Of a stretch of DNA of 27,740 nucleotides, positions 24,898-27,740 are shown piece by piece. The stretch comes from Mnemiopsis leidyi. Lineage: Eukaryota > Ctenophora > Tentaculata > Lobata > Bolinopsidae. A program made the position numbers and the translations under genes. How positions within the stretch are numbered: the first letter of the stretch is position 1; the number at the start of each line of letters is the position of its first letter. A model generated the notes under the pieces. That model was not told where the DNA came from and made no database searches. It saw only the letters and a list, made by a program, of their open reading frames with translations. The stretch spans positions 2,113 to 29,852 of the forward strand of contig JH153276.1 of the NCBI GenBank assembly GCA_000226015.1, in the 5' to 3' direction.

Positions 24898-27243
24898 CTA
24901 AGAAGAATTCACTGTCATTAAATTGGAATGAATCTGTTGAGCAAGACCGTGAGAATGACTGGCCTGGTTTTCCTTCTGGTCCGATTCGTCAAGCTCGTTT
25001 CTGAGGCTCAGTACTGCTTCCAAGTCTATAACAAAGTTGGAGGGTACAAGACCGTTCTTGTTATCCAGTACTCCCTACAAAATAGTTGGGATTAACAAAA
25101 CTCTACACGATCGCGATATTCGTATGGTAATTTTATTTCAATGAAAATGCAGTATAAATACATTCCAAGTAAACATACATATAGTTTACATATTGCATGA
25201 TTGGCCGATATACCTTAATTTACATATAATCAAATAGTTGATGTCCGAATTCTTGGGCCGGAGTCGTAAACTTTTTCCATCATGTGACAGCGGTTGACCA
25301 ATGAGAAGCAAGATACAACCAATCAATTTCGAGAAACGCTGTCACATGATAAAAATAATTTCCCACTCCTCCCCAAAAATTCTGACGTCTATGAATTAAT
25401 AATTAAAACATGGAGCGGCAAATGGCAACACAACACAAACAAACAAAAGAAGAAATGATGATGAGGGTTATACCTTGAGAAAACCCTCGGAATCTTGACC
25501 ATAGACCAGGATCACATCCCCCGCCATGAAGCTGATCTCATTGTGAGAGTCCGGGTTGGGAGACATGGCGGAAGGGTGGTAGTCGTACAAGGCGACCACA
25601 CGGCGCGTTATGGGAACATTAGTTACGTTAGTTACGGGAATGTGAATTGTCTTATCTCCCACTTGAGTTCGGTAATTACCCTCGCTGTCTCGTTCTACAC
25701 AAACCACCTGACCAAGCTGCAGATCACATGAATCTGGGGGTAAGGAGATCCGAACCAGAAGTCGTGATTTGATCTCCTCGGGCAGATTGTCTGGTACGCC
25801 CGGTTCTGATTCCGGATCAGAGGGAGGGGGCGATGGGCCTGCTTCCGGAGCCGCGAAAAAGTAGGACAACTGTGAGAAGAGTTCTGATTTGAAGAAGGAG
25901 ATTGTGTCGGAAGGAAGAGATCGGTCTCCTTGAGAGTTAAGAGCGACAACATGAAAGCACTGCTCGTCATCTTGCTCCCTCAGGTCTGACAGGTACAGTG
26001 TTTGTTTAAGCTGGCCCGGCTGGACTATCCTCTCCAGCTCGCTGTTAAGGTAGATGTGATAGGAAGCTGCTCCTTGCACCGCACTCCACGACACCGCGAT
26101 GCGGTCCTTGTCCAGGATGTTCAGTTGGAGATCCTCGGGGGTTGCAGGAGCCAGATCGATGGAGGTAGGGGGAGACGGGGGTTTCCAGTCGCCTGCAGAT
26201 ATCGGGGAGATATCAGTTTGAGTCATGAAGACCTGGTTCACTCGCACTTCACGGCTCTTTCCTTCTCGTTCTGTTTCGCTTCTCACAAGTCACACCCAGC
26301 ATTAATCCAGTCCAGGTGGGGTGGATATCAATATTACCAGACCAGCACGCAACATCACTCACACTTGAAATATCACACTCAATCACGTGAACTATGTAAA
26401 TCACATTACGTCACGGTCACATTATAATTACGTCACATGATTTCACAACTCGCAGTGCACTTTTTACATCACAGACACAATCACACGATACTTTTTTGCA
26501 AAAGTAATAGAGATAGGTACTTTTGAGAAGGGGGACACAATTTTTACCAACGAGAAGCTAGAAAACAGTGCTTTCTAGCTTCTGATTGATTAAAATTAGT
26601 GACCCCTTCCCAAAATACCTCCCTCTATAGCAGCACAAATAATTATTGTTAAAATATATCGCTCAATAATCGATTACTTTCAGCTGGTATCAGAAATATA
26701 CACAGAAATGAACCTTATACTAAGAATGAAAGTTAAAACATTATCCGAAAGTGAAACTGCAAAAACCCACCTGATATTTCCGTGAGAAATGTGGTGGACT
26801 GGGAGCAGGAGAAAGTTTTCTTGTTGATGAGGGTCGTATCGTCGGTACTGAGAGTTACGATACGCACCTCGTATTGCGTGTCGGCTTGTAACCCTCGTAA
26901 CATGTATCTGGTAAGTTGTTTGGGTTTTAGCCTTATTGGGTCATTAACGTTCATACTAGTTATCGTTCAGCGAAGTCATTAAAGACATGAACAATCTCAT
27001 AAATGATTAATGATAAAACCAAAATATGTAACTATGGCAACATTTCCAATATACACTTCAATGTTCTCAGAAGTAAATCAGTGAAGCGCGTCTCGTGAAA
27101 ATATCTTACAGAAGTTCTCCCGGCTGTAGAGTAATCACGTGCTCCCCGTTAACAAAAACACCGTGGTGGTAGTGAGCTTGTCCGACAAACGTGAGTACCG
27201 CGCTGTTCGTCGTCACGTTCGTCACGTCCAGATTCTGTGGCGC
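24898..27243 (-). CDS. RIMBP: RIM-binding protein homologue, C-terminal part (FN3-FN3-SH3), 5' end outside window
   Basis: Four minus-strand exons, 27243-27110, 26907-26771, 26192-25474 and 25074-24898, join in matching phases and encode 388 aa ending in TAG. The first two make one fibronectin type III domain (APQNLDVTN, LLYMLRGLQADTQYEVRI). The third makes a second FN3 (TPEDLQLNILDKDRIAVSWS to CFHVVALNSQG), a Pro/Glu-rich linker and the first half of an SH3 (RRVVALYDYHPSAMSPNPD, ISFMAGDVILVYG). The last exon completes it (GVLDNKNGLVPSNFV). ALYDY..MSPNPD and GLVPSNF are hallmark SH3 sequences of RIM-binding proteins, which link RIM and voltage-gated calcium channels at presynaptic active zones. 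Only one SH3 follows the FN3 repeats here, against two in bilaterian proteins. The N-terminal exons must lie beyond 27243. Confidence 0.88.
25240..25389. mobile_element. ~150-bp foldback MITE in RIM-BP intron
   Basis: The two arms, about 25240-25292 and 25337-25389, are inverted copies. The inner 14 bp (ATCATGTGACAGCG) are perfect and the outer arm about 75-80% identical (GATGTCCGAATTCTTGGG against GACGTCAGAATTTTTGGG). The spacer is about 45 bp. No clear target duplication was found. It lies in the last RIM-BP intron. Confidence 0.7.
26507..26630. mobile_element. ~120-bp foldback MITE in RIM-BP intron
   Basis: The left arm AGGTACTTTTGAGAAGGGGG.. and the reverse complement of the right arm AGGTATTTTGGGAAGGGG.. 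align along about 50 bp at roughly 75% identity. They meet at a near-perfect centre, AGAAGCTAGAAA / TTTCTAGCTTCT, around 26552-26582. The ends read TAGAGATAGG and CCTCCCTCTATA. With almost no loop it would form a long hairpin. The family is unknown. Confidence 0.7.
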
Positions 27244-27296
27244 CTGAGGAGTTTAAATTAGAATTTATTGCTTGATTTGACTTTTGAGGTTCTAGT

Positions 27297-27740
27297 CCTC
27301 GCAAATTTATAAGAAATTTATATATCCAGTCGACAGTGTCAGGGACCTTGGTGTTATGGTGTCAAATGATCTGAGCTGGTGCGGACACATTGTAAAAATG
27401 GCCAATAGAGCCAGAAGCACTCTATCTTGGGTCTTCAGTGTCTTCAAAACTCGCGAGAAGACAGTCATGACTACCTTGTATAAGTCATTGGTTAGAAGCC
27501 TACTTGAGTATTGTTGTCCGCTTTGGGACCCTGTTAAGGTGACTGAGATCCAGCTTTTGGAGGGCGTGCAGCGATCATTCACCAGTCGCATAGGGGGAAT
27601 GGAAAACATGACCTATTGGGAAAGGCTCTCTCATCTGAAGCTAATGTCACTCCAGCGCCGAAGGGAACGCTATATTATTCTTATGATGTGGAAGATTCTC
27701 AACAACGTTGTCCCCAACTGCTGTGATGTCAAATTCACTG
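27297..27740 (+). pseudogene. LINE (CR1/Jockey-like) reverse-transcriptase C-terminal fragment
   Basis: One uninterrupted plus-strand frame runs to the window edge. It encodes blocks typical of the thumb and post-RT region of non-LTR retrotransposons: SVRDLGVMVSNDLSWCGHI, TTLYKSLVRSLLEYCCPLWD, IQLLEGVQRSFTSRI, YWERLSHLKLMSLQRRRERY and MMWKILNNVVPN. The catalytic palm and endonuclease would lie upstream and are absent, so this copy appears 5'-truncated, as usual for LINE insertions. It sits antisense to and just upstream of RIM-BP exon 27243-27110, presumably within an intron. Whether it is intact further right cannot be seen. Confidence 0.88.

Noticed and set aside
24928-25095. Plus-strand 55-aa frame with a convincing signal peptide (MTGLVFLLVRFV), looking like a small secreted protein
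   Set aside because: It is the exact antisense of the last RIM-BP exon (25074-24898), which encodes NGLVPSNFV of the SH3 domain. The resemblance is a shadow.

Overview
This is nuclear DNA from an invertebrate animal. The genes have spliceosomal introns with GT/AG borders, and the families present (LSD1/KDM1A demethylase, RIM-binding protein, PAN/SRCR membrane proteins, a 7TM receptor) are metazoan. The spacer DNA is AT-rich and full of inverted-repeat elements. A cnidarian-like, possibly hydrozoan, genome is my guess from the divergent intronless GPCR and compact introns; the sequence alone does not settle it.

Layout, left to right. Positions 1-3130 hold repeats and a roughly 1.9 kb terminal-inverted-repeat element (about 532-2450). 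NT5DC1 (+, three coding exons, 3134-5036) is followed by single-exon BOLA1 (+, 5449-5760). KDM1A/LSD1 (+, 16 coding exons, 6071-21207) fills the centre. My exon model keeps one frame throughout and predicts 1327 aa. The catalytic half (SWIRM, FAD amine oxidase, Tower) is well conserved and sits behind an unusually long, low-complexity N-terminus of about 650 aa.

KDM1A introns host other genes. Intron 13 (11853-17347) contains two tandem, antisense type I membrane receptor genes. One is SRCR-SRCR-TM-coiled coil (12137-13464). The other is PAN-SRCR-SRCR-TM-coiled coil (14163-16851), whose first three short exons I recovered by matching splice phase. Both tails end in the same acidic E-Y-x-N motif, a candidate SH2-docking site. 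The last KDM1A intron (17886-21040) carries an intronless same-strand GPCR (18442-19584) and a roughly 1 kb palindromic element with a 109-bp MITE inside it.

From 21208 to 24897 I see no gene, only dispersed and tandem repeats. A RIM-binding protein homologue (-, four C-terminal exons, 27243-24898) lies at the right. Two foldback MITEs sit in its introns, and a LINE reverse-transcriptase fragment (+, about 27297 to the window end) lies just upstream of its first visible exon.

NT5DC1, BOLA1, KDM1A and RIM-BP have no obvious common pathway. The most novel-looking content is the nested PAN/SRCR receptor pair with its shared putative signalling tail.
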